A stretch of DNA of 11,004 nt from JBEKLJ01 sp050010255 (GTDB taxonomy: Bacteria; Acidobacteriota; Terriglobia; Bryobacterales; Bryobacteraceae): the NCBI GenBank assembly GCA_050010255.1, contig JBEKLJ010000114.1:1-11004 (forward strand), given 5' to 3'. The position numbers were made by a program, and so were the translations under genes. The notes under the pieces were generated by a model. The model was not told where the DNA came from, searched no databases, and saw only the letters and a program-made list of their open reading frames with translations. Below, in pieces: positions 1-6,884 of this stretch. Every line of letters begins with the position of its first letter. The stretch's first letter is position 1.

Positions 1-128
1 CCCTCTTCGACCTTGCCGCCCGGAAACTCCCACTTGAGCGGATGGCGGGAATCGGCGCGGCGCTGGCAAATCAGCACGCGCCCGTCCCGCTCGATGATCC
101 CGGCCACCACCAGCGTCGCTGAGCTCAC
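1..128 (-). CDS. Nudix hydrolase, MutT type (N-terminal fragment)
   Basis: Partial gene running off the left edge; about 42 residues are visible. Read on the minus strand from a GTG start, it begins MSSATLVVAGIIERDGRVLI, continues with CQRR, and reaches WEFPGGKVEEG, which is the first half of the Nudix box (Gx5Ex7REUxEExGU). The catalytic REUxEE part lies outside the window. MutT-type enzymes hydrolyse oxidised nucleotides such as 8-oxo-dGTP to the monophosphate in the cytoplasm. The CQRR plus WEFPGGK pattern is typical of the MutT/8-oxo-dGTPase branch, but the substrate cannot be decided from this piece. The GTG start is chosen because GGAGAG lies 8 bases upstream (137-142). The nearby upstream ATG is in a different frame. 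The gene points the same way as the TPR lipoprotein gene but is separated from it by about 320 bases. Confidence 0.85.
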   Translation of the reverse strand, partial: MSSATLVVAGIIERDGRVLICQRRADSRHPLKWEFPGGKVEE

Positions 129-202
129 GTCTGCTTCTCTCCAGCATACGTAAGGCTGCGACGCCGGTGTCGCGCGGCGGTGCGGCTCATGCCGGTGTCG
201 CG

Positions 203-294
203 TTGCGGCGCGGGCTTTGCCGTCGTTTGGCATCCGCAATCGGACAGCTTGCAGCGTCGGCTTTGCCGTCATTTGGCATCCGTAGACGGACAGC
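203..294. repeat. Tandem duplication, two 46-bp units
   Basis: Two adjacent units (203-248 and 249-294) match at 39 of 46 positions by hand alignment. The shared core GGCTTTGCCGTC is followed by TTTGGCATCCG and ends in CGGACAGC. The second unit can pair CCGTC (266-270) with GACGG (285-289); the first has lost part of that pairing. No open reading frame explains the repeat. It could be two units of a dispersed intergenic repeat family, but only these two copies are visible. Confidence 0.8.
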
Positions 295-340
295 CGACGT
301 CTGGCACAGCGCTTACCGGGCGTGTCTCCGCACTCGCCCT

Positions 341-362
341 GCGTCGCCATGAGTGGCGACGC
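341..362. terminator. Perfect 9-bp hairpin, possible terminator
   Basis: GCGTCGCCA (341-349) pairs perfectly with TGGCGACGC (354-362) around a TGAG loop. It lies about 90 bases downstream of the TPR lipoprotein stop codon in the direction of that gene's transcription, which suits a transcript end. No T-run follows on either strand, so a classic intrinsic terminator is not shown. It could equally be a structured repeat element. Confidence 0.35.
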
Positions 363-451
363 GGCACGCACGAGTGCGCGCGCTACGACGGATCACGCAG
401 GTGCGGAATGTTTTCGAGAGAGTGACCGAGCGGCAGGCGGAAGTCGCCGGG

Positions 452-2518
452 CTACTTGTGCGCCCCGGCCTCACGGGCCAGCCGGACGCGCGCGCTCTCG
501 AGCTTCTTCTGGACCTTGGCGATCTCCACCGGGTCGTTCTCCGCCTTCGAGGTGCGCTCCCACTCCCGGAGTGAGATCTCCCACTGTGCGATGGCGTCCT
601 TGAGGCGGCCCATCTCCAGGTACACGTCGCCCAGATGGTCCCGGACGATGGGGTCGCGGCCCATGTGCTCCAGCGCCCGGCGCAGGTAGGTCTCGGCGTC
701 CTCCAGCTTGCCCATGCGGAAGCACGCCCATCCCAGGCTGTCCAGGTAGGCGCCGTTGTCGGGATCGATCTCCAGCGCCTTCACGATGAGGTCGTGCGCT
801 TCCTGCAAGCGCAGGTTGCGGTCGGCGAGCATGTAGCCGAGATAGTTCAGCGCTCCTGCGTTTCGCGGATTGATGGCGAGCACCTTGCGGAATTCCCGCT
901 CGGAGGCCTCCAAGTCCTTCATCCTCTCGAGCATCGCGCCGCGGAGGAAGTACACCGTTTCCCGGTCGTCCGGAGCCTCGGAGAGCTTCTCGGCGGCGTC
1001 CAGCGCCTCAGCCTCCTCGCGGAAGCGCTTGCCCCGCTCGTAGATCTGAGCCAGGGCCAGGTAGGTCTCGCGGTCGTTTCTGCCGTCCAGGAACTGCCGG
1101 GTGGCGGCGGCGGCCTCGTCGGTGCGGCCGAGATCCGCCAGCAGCGAGGCGCGCACCATCCTGAGCGTGCGGTCGCCGGGGTACTTCTGGTAGCCGGCTT
1201 CGGCTTCCCGCAAGGCCCGGTCGAACTCCCTGGCCTGGCGGAGGGTCTCGACGATCTGCGCGCTGACCTTGGCTCCGGCGTCGGCATCCAGCGCGGCGAG
1301 GGCGCGGAAGGCCTCCACGGCCTCGTTGTACTGCTCGGCCGCGCGGTACAGGATGCCGAGCTCCTCCTGCAACCTGGCGCGGTTTCCCTCCTCCGTGCCC
1401 GGAGACCTTCTGGCCATCGCGGCGAGGATCTCCTTGAGCTTCGGGATCGCCTCAGCGGGCGTGCCCTCGGCTCCCAGCAGTTCCACGTCGTTGTAGCGGA
1501 TATCGACGTTGTCGGGATCGAGCGCCCGGGCGCGCTCCTGCGCGGCGCGGGCCTTGCCCAGGTCGCGTCTCTGGCGGTAGATCTGCGAGATGCGCACCAG
1601 AATCCGCGGGTTGGAGGGTTCAGCTGTGGCCAGCTCCTCGTAGAGCTTCAGAGCCTCATCCAGCTGGTCTGTCAGAAGCAGGTCCTCGGCCAGGCCGGCC
1701 TTCAGCTCGGAGTCGCGCGGCGCCATCTCCAGGGCGCGGCGAAGCGTCGCGACGGCGCTCTTGTAATCGTGCGTCTGCTCGTAGGCCCCGGCCAGCGCCC
1801 GCAGGTGCTGCGGCCGCGGGTCTCGGTCGGCCAGCTTGCGCCACATCTCCAGCGCGGCCCCCGCGTCCCCGAGTTCCGTGTAAACCAGGGCCAGGCCTGA
1901 GACCGCGAATTCGTTGTCCGGATCCAGCTCGAGAGCCTTCTTGAACGCCCTCTCGGCGTTCACCGAGTCCTGCGCCCCCCTGTACAGCCGCCCCAGCATC
2001 AGCCACGAGTCGGTGTCCTTGGGATCCTTCCCGACGACTATCTCGTACTGCTCGATCGCCTTCTTGAGCATCTGCTCGTTGATGCGGTTCTGCTGCTGGT
2101 CGCCGATCAGGCGCGCGTAGATGCGGCCGAGCGTGCGCCGGGCGTCGAGGTTTTCCGGGTTGCGCTTGAGGGTTTCCTCGGCTTCCGTCACCGCATCGCG
2201 CAGCTTGCCGGCTTGCATGTAGAGGTCGGTCAGCTCCTCGTTCACGAAGCTGGCGCCGGGGTCGGCCTCCAGCGCCGCCCGGTAGTGCGCGATGGCCTTG
2301 TCCACGTAATCGGTCCGATAGCCGTAATTGGCGGCCAGCGAGGCGTACATGTGGCCCATCGCGAAGTTGAAGTAGGCCGAGGCGCGCTGGTCCGGCGGCT
2401 TGGCCGCCGGCGTGGCGCCCTGCTGCGCCCAGAGGCCACAAGCCGCCAGGCACACCAGTCCGATCAGGGCGACGACCATCCTGAGCTTTGCGATCATCGG
2501 GGAGCGAAATTTACGCAT
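452..2518 (-). CDS. TPR-repeat lipoprotein, exported
   Basis: A 688-residue protein of unknown specific role, built almost wholly of tetratricopeptide repeats, which are helical pairs that bind other proteins. The N-terminus has a basic start, a hydrophobic stretch (about 14-26) and LAAC, a good lipobox, so processing at Cys27 and membrane anchoring are likely. Ordinary cleavage a few residues later is the alternative. From about residue 45 to 660 there is repeat after repeat with the TPR pattern, for example ALELDPDNEFAVSGLALVY and LGWACFRMGKLEDAETYLRR; I estimate a dozen or more. The C-terminus is a charged helix rich in Lys, Arg and Glu. The ATG at 2518 has no clear Shine-Dalgarno sequence (CCTCC precedes it). 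Internal Met8 or Met14 are possible starts but would shorten the signal's basic region. It is transcribed away from miaA. Proteins like this usually serve as scaffolds in envelope assembly or secretion, but nothing here names the partner. Confidence 0.88.
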   Translation of the reverse strand: MRKFRSPMIAKLRMVVALIGLVCLAACGLWAQQGATPAAKPPDQRASAYFNFAMGHMYASLAANYGYRTDYVDKAIAHYRAALEADPGASFVNEELTDLYMQAGKLRDAVTEAEETLKRNPENLDARRTLGRIYARLIGDQQQNRINEQMLKKAIEQYEIVVGKDPKDTDSWLMLGRLYRGAQDSVNAERAFKKALELDPDNEFAVSGLALVYTELGDAGAALEMWRKLADRDPRPQHLRALAGAYEQTHDYKSAVATLRRALEMAPRDSELKAGLAEDLLLTDQLDEALKLYEELATAEPSNPRILVRISQIYRQRRDLGKARAAQERARALDPDNVDIRYNDVELLGAEGTPAEAIPKLKEILAAMARRSPGTEEGNRARLQEELGILYRAAEQYNEAVEAFRALAALDADAGAKVSAQIVETLRQAREFDRALREAEAGYQKYPGDRTLRMVRASLLADLGRTDEAAAATRQFLDGRNDRETYLALAQIYERGKRFREEAEALDAAEKLSEAPDDRETVYFLRGAMLERMKDLEASEREFRKVLAINPRNAGALNYLGYMLADRNLRLQEAHDLIVKALEIDPDNGAYLDSLGWACFRMGKLEDAETYLRRALEHMGRDPIVRDHLGDVYLEMGRLKDAIAQWEISLREWERTSKAENDPVEIAKVQKKLESARVRLAREAGAHK

Positions 2519-2558
2519 GGGGGTGGAGGAACCGTCAGACGCCGGCCCTTTCCCTATC

Positions 2559-2567
2559 AGGATAGCA
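2559..2567 (-). promoter_or_regulatory. Possible extended -10 of the TPR lipoprotein gene
   Basis: On the minus strand TGCTATCCT reads as an extended -10 element (TGn plus a TATAAT-like hexamer matching 4 of 6). It lies about 41 bases upstream of the ATG, within the 91-bp gap shared with the divergent miaA gene. No good -35 hexamer stands at the usual distance, as is common with extended -10 promoters. This is motif reading only. Confidence 0.3.
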
Positions 2568-2609
2568 CCCGCGCCTCGCCGCTATTCCCAACCTGCTACT
2601 GATAGATAA

Positions 2610-3572
2610 GTGGGAACGGCGGAACAGGAAGCGGCCCCGCTGGTGGCGATTGTCGGCCCCACGGGATCCGGGAAGAGCGCACTGGCGCTGAGCCTGGCCG
2701 AGGCTTACGGCGGCGAGATCGTCAACTGCGATTCGTTGCAGCTTTGCCGCCACCTGGACGTCGGGACGGCCAAGGTGCCGCCCCGGGAGCGCCGCGCGAT
2801 CCCGCACCACCTGCTGGATGCCCTGAACCCGGATGAGGTGTTCACGGCTGGCGAATACGCACGGACCGCGCGGGGCGTGCTGCGCCAGATCCGCGAGCGC
2901 GGCGGTCTGCCGATCGTCGCGGGCGGCACGGGCTTCTATCTGCGCGCGCTCCTGGAGGGGCTGTTTCCGGGTCCCCCGCGCAGCCAGCGCCTGCGCGCGC
3001 GGCTCACCCGGCGCGAGGCGCGGCATCCCGGCTGGCTGCACCGCCTGCTGGCGCGCTCGGACGCGCCCTCGGCGGCGCGCATTCACCCCGCCGACGTGCA
3101 AAAGCTGGTGCGCGCCGTCGAGGTGCTGCTGCTGACCCGGCGGCCGCTCTCGGCTTGGTTTGAAGAGGGTCGTGATTCCCTCACGGGCTTCCGCGCGCTC
3201 AAACTGGGCCTCGATCCCCCGCGCGATGAGCTTTACGCGCGCCTGGATGCCCGGTGCGAGAGCATGTTCCACTCCGGCCTGGTGGAGGAAGTGCGGCGCG
3301 TTCTGGAGTTGGGCTTCCCCGCCACAAGCAAGGCGCTCGAAGCACACGGCTACAAACAGGCGCTCCAGTACCTCCAAGGCGAACTTACCTGGGAGCAGGC
3401 GCTTGATTCTGCCCAACGCAACACACGCCGCTACGCGAAGCGGCAGTGGACGTGGTTTCGGCGCGATCCGGAAGTGGTCTGGCTGCGCGGCTTTGGAGAG
3501 GACCCTGGCATCCAGGAGCAGGCCCGGCTGCACCTCGAAGCGCTGCTCGGCAATCCAGGGGCCGTCTGTTAG
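2610..3572 (+). CDS. miaA: tRNA dimethylallyltransferase MiaA
   Basis: MiaA transfers a dimethylallyl group from DMAPP to N6 of adenosine 37 in tRNAs that read codons starting with U, which stabilises codon-anticodon pairing; it is cytoplasmic. At 320 residues it has the usual length. Visible family motifs are the P-loop GPTGSGKS (16-23), the catalytic-region NCDSLQ (Asp41), DVGTAK, IPHHLLD, GGTGFYLRALLEG (Thr107), and RRYAKRQWTWFR (273-284) near the end. One oddity is that the residue after DSLQL is Cys46, where the family usually has Tyr (DSxQVY). The start is a GTG with no strong ribosome site; a second in-frame GTG at 2643 would still keep the P-loop. The gene is divergent from the TPR lipoprotein and is followed after 16 bases by another exported TPR protein, probably in the same transcript. 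Confidence 0.96.
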   Translation: MGTAEQEAAPLVAIVGPTGSGKSALALSLAEAYGGEIVNCDSLQLCRHLDVGTAKVPPRERRAIPHHLLDALNPDEVFTAGEYARTARGVLRQIRERGGLPIVAGGTGFYLRALLEGLFPGPPRSQRLRARLTRREARHPGWLHRLLARSDAPSAARIHPADVQKLVRAVEVLLLTRRPLSAWFEEGRDSLTGFRALKLGLDPPRDELYARLDARCESMFHSGLVEEVRRVLELGFPATSKALEAHGYKQALQYLQGELTWEQALDSAQRNTRRYAKRQWTWFRRDPEVVWLRGFGEDPGIQEQARLHLEALLGNPGAVC

Positions 3573-3575
3573 ACT
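3567..3575 (+). promoter_or_regulatory. Possible extended -10 overlapping the miaA stop codon
   Basis: TGTTAGACT fits an extended -10 (TGn plus TAGACT, 4 of 6 matches to TATAAT). The hexamer overlaps the TAG stop of miaA and ends 13 bases before the ATG of the next gene. If used, it would give that gene its own transcript with a leader of only a few bases. No clear -35 is seen. Readthrough from miaA is the simpler alternative. Confidence 0.25.
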
Positions 3576-3588
3576 GAGAGTTCCGTCA

Positions 3589-4788
3589 ATGCAGCGGCTT
3601 CTGCTCCTGGCCTTTCTGCTGTGCGCTTCCCTTGGCGCGGCGCCCGCCGGCACGGTGCTGGTGCTGCCCTTCTTCAATCAGTCCCGGTCGGAGAACCTGG
3701 ACTGGATCAGCGAGAGCCTCTCGCAAACGGTGCGCGAAGCGCTGGCCGCCCGCGGCATTCTGGTGCTCGAGCGCGAGGACCGGGCTGAGGCTTACCGGCG
3801 CCTCTCCATCCGCCCCAAGGCGGCTCTGACGCACGCCTCGGTGATCAAGGTGGCGGAGGCGCTGGACGCCACCGACGTCGTTTACGGCCAGTTCGACTTC
3901 TCCCCCGGCCCGGATGGCGTTCCGGCTGAGCGCGGCACGCTGCACATCGCCGTCGCGACGCTGGACATGACGCGGATGCGGAAAGGGCCGGAGTGGGTCG
4001 AATCCGGCGCGCTCGAGGACCTGGCCTCGCTCGAATCCCATCTGGCCTGGCAGGTGCTGCGCTTTCTCGACCCGGAGACAACGCCCTCGGAGGAGGAGTT
4101 TCTCAGAGAGCGGCCGCAGGTGCGGCTGGATGCGATGGAGAGCTACATCCGGGGCCTGCTGGCGGCCAGCCCGGCGCAGAAGCACCGCTACTTCACGCAG
4201 GCGGCGCGCCTGGACGAGCGCTTCTCACAGCCGAACTTCGAACTCGGGCGGCTGTACTGGACGAGCAAGGACTACCGCCTGGCGGCGGAGTGGTTCGCCA
4301 GGGTGAGCGCGGCCGGACCGCGTTACCTGGAGGCGAGCTTCCTGCTGGGGCTGTGCCGCTACCACCTGGGCGACTACGCCGGCGCGCAGCGGGCCTTCGA
4401 GCTGGTGGCGGCCTCGGTGCCGCTCAACGAGGTGTTCAACAACCTGGGCGCGGCGCAGTCCCGGCGGAACCTGCCCGCAGCGCTGGAGAGTTTCCGCAAG
4501 GCGCTGGAAGGGGATCCGGCCGATCCCGACTACCACTTCAACGTCGGCTATGCCCTCTGGAAGCGCGGCCAGTTCGACGCCGCCGCCGCGAGCTTTCGCG
4601 CCGCGCTGGACCGCAATCCCGATGACGCCCAGGCGACGCTGATGCTCGGCCGCTGCCTCCAGAAGGCCGGCCCGCGGCTGGCCGAGGCCTCCAGCGGCCT
4701 GGAGCGCGTGAAGCTCAACTACGAAGAGGGCGCCTGGCGGCAACTGAAGGCCGCGCTGGCGGCGGGTAAGTCGGCGGCGGAGCACTAG
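3589..4788 (+). CDS. Exported protein: TolB/FlgO-like domain plus TPR repeats
   Basis: A 399-residue protein. The first 20 residues (MQRLLLLAFLLCASLGAAPA) form a signal peptide with cleavage near Ala18 or Ala20. Residues about 22-115 begin TVLVLPFFNQSRSENLDWIS and include a helix with ESLSQTVREALAARGI, then VLEREDR and ATDVVYGQF. This resembles the alpha/beta domain shared by the TolB N-terminus, FlgO and related proteins, which usually occurs just before TPRs. About residues 185-390 are TPR-like, for example YHFNVGYALWKRGQFDAAAA followed by LDRNPDDAQATLMLGRCL. It is probably periplasmic or envelope-associated; the exact role is unknown. The ATG at 3589 is chosen because the signal peptide begins there. 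The frame stays open upstream to 3160, but that part is an out-of-frame shadow of miaA. GAGAG about 8 bases upstream is a weak ribosome site. Probably co-transcribed with miaA, although a possible own promoter overlaps the miaA stop. Confidence 0.85.
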   Translation: MQRLLLLAFLLCASLGAAPAGTVLVLPFFNQSRSENLDWISESLSQTVREALAARGILVLEREDRAEAYRRLSIRPKAALTHASVIKVAEALDATDVVYGQFDFSPGPDGVPAERGTLHIAVATLDMTRMRKGPEWVESGALEDLASLESHLAWQVLRFLDPETTPSEEEFLRERPQVRLDAMESYIRGLLAASPAQKHRYFTQAARLDERFSQPNFELGRLYWTSKDYRLAAEWFARVSAAGPRYLEASFLLGLCRYHLGDYAGAQRAFELVAASVPLNEVFNNLGAAQSRRNLPAALESFRKALEGDPADPDYHFNVGYALWKRGQFDAAAASFRAALDRNPDDAQATLMLGRCLQKAGPRLAEASSGLERVKLNYEEGAWRQLKAALAAGKSAAEH

Positions 4789-4927
4789 CCCGGATGTTTC
4801 ACCAGCAATCTGCTGCGGCGCGCGATGGCAGCCCGCGGCACGGGTGGGTGGTCACAAAGACCGGCCTCAATAGGCGCTCACCCCTGAGACCGCAACGAAC
4901 GAAGCAGAAGTCAGGAGGGAACCGGAG

Positions 4928-5683
4928 ATGACGACCAAAATGTGGGCCTCTTGGTTTCTGGCCTATTCGTGCTTGGCATGCTTCGGATATGCTCAGCAGG
5001 AAAAGGCGGACGAACTGATTCAACAACTCAAAGACAGCAACCCAGAGGTCCGTTACAACGCGGCGCGGGAGCTTGGTCTGCGAAAGGAGGCCCGTGCCTT
5101 AGAGCCGCTAATTGCCTCGACCAAGGACAGTAACGCGCAGGTGAGGGCAATTTCAGTTGTGGCGTTGGCCGCGATAAAGGATGCTCGGGCGATTCCGCAC
5201 ATAATAGCGACCCTGCACGACCCAGAGGAGCGGGTTCGGAGTGACGCCGCGGGAGCATTGCAGGGACTCAACGACCAGAGTGCCGTGCAGCCCTTGATCG
5301 GCGCTCTGAAGGACAACTTTTGGCTAGTCCGATCCTATGCTGCCAGCGCGCTCGGAAAGATGAAGGCTGTCGAAGCCGTGGAACCTCTGATTGCCGTGCT
5401 CAGCGGACCAAGTAGGATGGAGGGGTTCCTGGGAGATACGGATCGACAGGCCGCAGCAGAGGTTCTTGGCGAGATAGGAGATCCCCGTGCTGTGGGACCA
5501 CTGATTCGTGCTCTGCAGGATAAGGATTGGCGCATGCGGCACGCGGCCGCCAAATCCCTGGGGGACATAGGGGACCCTCGCGCTGTCGGCCCGCTAACTG
5601 AAGCGCTGAAGGACAGAGATCAGCGCGTCAGTTCCGAGGCGGCAGCATCCCTGAAGAGACTCAATACAGGACCGGGGAAGTGA
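4928..5683 (+). CDS. Exported HEAT-repeat protein
   Basis: A 251-residue protein. The signal peptide spans about residues 1-22 (ending CFGYA, then QQEKADE). The rest is a solenoid of HEAT-like (PBS-lyase type) repeats: the V-R pair recurs at 41, 72, 103 and 134, then near 172, 203 and 234, giving a 31-residue period and about seven units. The fifth interval is 7 residues longer, with a GPSRMEGFLGD insertion. The last two full repeats share GDPRAVGPL almost exactly. HEAT solenoids bind proteins; matches to phycobilin lyases reflect the repeat and do not imply lyase activity. The start is supported by AGGAGGG 7 bases upstream. Codon use differs from every neighbour: about a third of the first 95 codons end in A or T, including TTA, CTA, ATA and AAA, which suggests foreign origin. 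Its partner and function are not visible. It converges on the Cas6-like gene. Confidence 0.85.
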   Translation: MTTKMWASWFLAYSCLACFGYAQQEKADELIQQLKDSNPEVRYNAARELGLRKEARALEPLIASTKDSNAQVRAISVVALAAIKDARAIPHIIATLHDPEERVRSDAAGALQGLNDQSAVQPLIGALKDNFWLVRSYAASALGKMKAVEAVEPLIAVLSGPSRMEGFLGDTDRQAAAEVLGEIGDPRAVGPLIRALQDKDWRMRHAAAKSLGDIGDPRAVGPLTEALKDRDQRVSSEAAASLKRLNTGPGK

Positions 5684-5734
5684 ACAGTTGAACGAGATCT
5701 CTTGTCCAGCCACCGCCGCCGCAAAGCGGGGACC

Positions 5735-5754
5735 GATGGGCGTGAGCCCCCGTC
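5735..5754. terminator. Possible hairpin between convergent genes
   Basis: GATGGGC pairs with GCCCCCGTC around GTGA, with one T-G wobble and one or two bulged C. It lies between the HEAT gene and the convergent Cas6-like gene and overlaps the latter's stop codon. No T-run follows, so termination is only suggested by position. Confidence 0.25.
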
Positions 5755-6757
5755 AGCCGAGGATGTCCAGCTCGACCACGCCCTTGCCCCAGACCGTCTG
5801 GCGGCCGACGCCGACCCACTTGGCCGCATACAGGTACGGCATGAACTCGGTAAGGGGTCCTTCGTACTCGACCTCGCCGACGAAGCCGCCCAACGGGTGG
5901 CGCTCGCCCGTCTTGGCCGAGCGCCGCTCGGCGTCGCTGAAGCGCAGCTCACAGCGGGTCATCTTCACCTGGGCGGCGCGCTCGCCCATCTCCTGGAACT
6001 CGATCTCGAGCGGGCCGGGGCCATAGAGCGCGCGCAGCGTGCTGAGGCGATCGCGGATGCGGCCGAACAGGATGGGGAACTCGGGGCGAGTAGCCAGGAG
6101 CTGCCCGTGCTTGAGCTCGGTCGGCGTGACAAACCGGAGCCGGATCCTCGAGACCTGTTCCGCAGGCGGGCTAAGATCGAGATGGATCGGCGGGGGCAGC
6201 TCGCCGGTGACGAAGCTGTGCCCGTCGTAAATGAGCGCCTCCGGGCGGCCGCTCTCATCCAGTTGCCGGGCGCGCACCAACGCCGCGCGCCCGCGCCGTG
6301 GGCCCAGCCCCTCGGTAGCCACCTGGGCGAAGGCCAGGACGAAGTAGACAATCGCCGGATCCCGCAAGTCGAACAGGTGAACGTCGAAGAAGAAAGGCTT
6401 GCCCGGCTCGATGGTCTCGCCGTCCAGGTGCGCGGCCCGAAACACAAACGGGCGCGGCCAGTCATGCAGGCCGCTGGGGCCTTCCGCGGACGCCACCGGC
6501 TCGAAGATGCGCGCGTAGGCGCAAGTGGCTCGCTGCTCGCAGGTGCGCGCGTCGTGGCACTGCGGCGCGCAGACGAGCTGGCGGAAGATGGCGCCGAAAG
6601 CGCCGCGGACGATGTTGCCGGCCTTGCCGGGCGGGAAGTATACGGAGTCGCGCGCCACGAACTCCAGCCGGAAGGCCAGCAAGTCGAGGCTCCAGGCGGT
6701 CGACGCGGCGAGCGTGCTTTCGACCGCGCCTTCCTGAACCGCCTCCGTGCCCGACAA
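5753..6757 (-). CDS. Cas6-family RAMP protein, solitary
   Basis: A 334-residue protein of the RAMP superfamily, closest by eye to the Cas6 family that cuts CRISPR precursor RNA (the C-terminal domain of the PF10040 type). The N-terminal part has the first RAMP strand (SLDLLAFRLEF) and GKAGNIVRGAFGAIFRQLVC. Four cysteines follow (63, 67, 73, 79; spacing C-x3-C-x5-C-x5-C) leading into YARIFEP, a possible metal site. The C-terminus carries GGFVGEVEYEGPL (290-302) and the glycine-rich loop VGVGRQTVWGKG (315-326), both hallmark Cas6 features. There is no cas1, cas2, effector gene or CRISPR array in the window, so its substrate may not be CRISPR RNA. The start is TTG, with GGGAG about 9 bases upstream; a shorter form starting at the TTG near residue 26 or 27 cannot be excluded. 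It is divergent from the beta-CASP ribonuclease. Nuclease activity is inferred; the catalytic residue is not identifiable from sequence alone. Confidence 0.8.
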   Translation of the reverse strand: MSGTEAVQEGAVESTLAASTAWSLDLLAFRLEFVARDSVYFPPGKAGNIVRGAFGAIFRQLVCAPQCHDARTCEQRATCAYARIFEPVASAEGPSGLHDWPRPFVFRAAHLDGETIEPGKPFFFDVHLFDLRDPAIVYFVLAFAQVATEGLGPRRGRAALVRARQLDESGRPEALIYDGHSFVTGELPPPIHLDLSPPAEQVSRIRLRFVTPTELKHGQLLATRPEFPILFGRIRDRLSTLRALYGPGPLEIEFQEMGERAAQVKMTRCELRFSDAERRSAKTGERHPLGGFVGEVEYEGPLTEFMPYLYAAKWVGVGRQTVWGKGVVELDILG

Positions 6758-6870
6758 CGTAGCTTGCTCCCGCCGAACCTACCAACGATACCGCAACTGG
6801 GGCGCGGATGCTCGTCCCAAGTTCTCCAATGCGGGATGAGCCTGAAGAGGGCCGGAGGGGCGTCCCGGGC

Positions 6871-6881
6871 TACACTGGAGG
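6871..6881 (+). promoter_or_regulatory. Ribosome site and -10-like hexamer just before the beta-CASP gene
   Basis: TACACT (6871-6876) resembles a -10 hexamer and runs directly into GGAGG (6877-6881), which is only 3 bases from the ATG at 6885. The two readings conflict: a start site set by TACACT would fall beyond GGAGG and give an almost leaderless message. If GGAGG is the ribosome site, its spacing is unusually short. Either way the start codon itself is well supported by the protein. Confidence 0.35.
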
Positions 6882-6884
6882 CTT

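Larger units (their letters stand above)
129..451. other. Gene-free stretch with short repeats
   Basis: No convincing gene. The GC-rich reading frames here show no recognisable domain and no start support. The stretch holds a 12-bp direct repeat GCCGGTGTCGCG (163-174 and 191-202), a 46-bp tandem duplication (203-294) and a perfect hairpin (341-362). It lies downstream of the TPR lipoprotein gene and upstream of the Nudix gene, both on the minus strand. It may therefore carry the terminator of one and the promoter of the other. Confidence 0.6.

Noticed and set aside
635..1900. 421-codon plus-strand frame opposite the TPR lipoprotein gene
   Set aside because: It is an antisense shadow: rich in Leu, Gly and Val without motifs, while the minus strand gives clear TPR repeats.
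3160..3588. Upstream extension of the TolB-like TPR gene into miaA
   Set aside because: The extra 143 residues are an out-of-frame copy of miaA coding sequence; a signal peptide begins exactly at the ATG at 3589.
4789..4830. CCCGGATGTTTCACC after the TolB-like TPR gene considered as a mobile-element end
   Set aside because: The only partner, at 8363-8377, is a 12 of 15 inverted match 3.5 kb away across unrelated native genes, with no transposase; chance is the simpler explanation.
5028..5600. Repeats in the HEAT gene considered as a CRISPR-like or tandem DNA array
   Set aside because: The 93-base periodicity follows the 31-residue protein repeat, with diverged DNA and no constant repeat separated by spacers.
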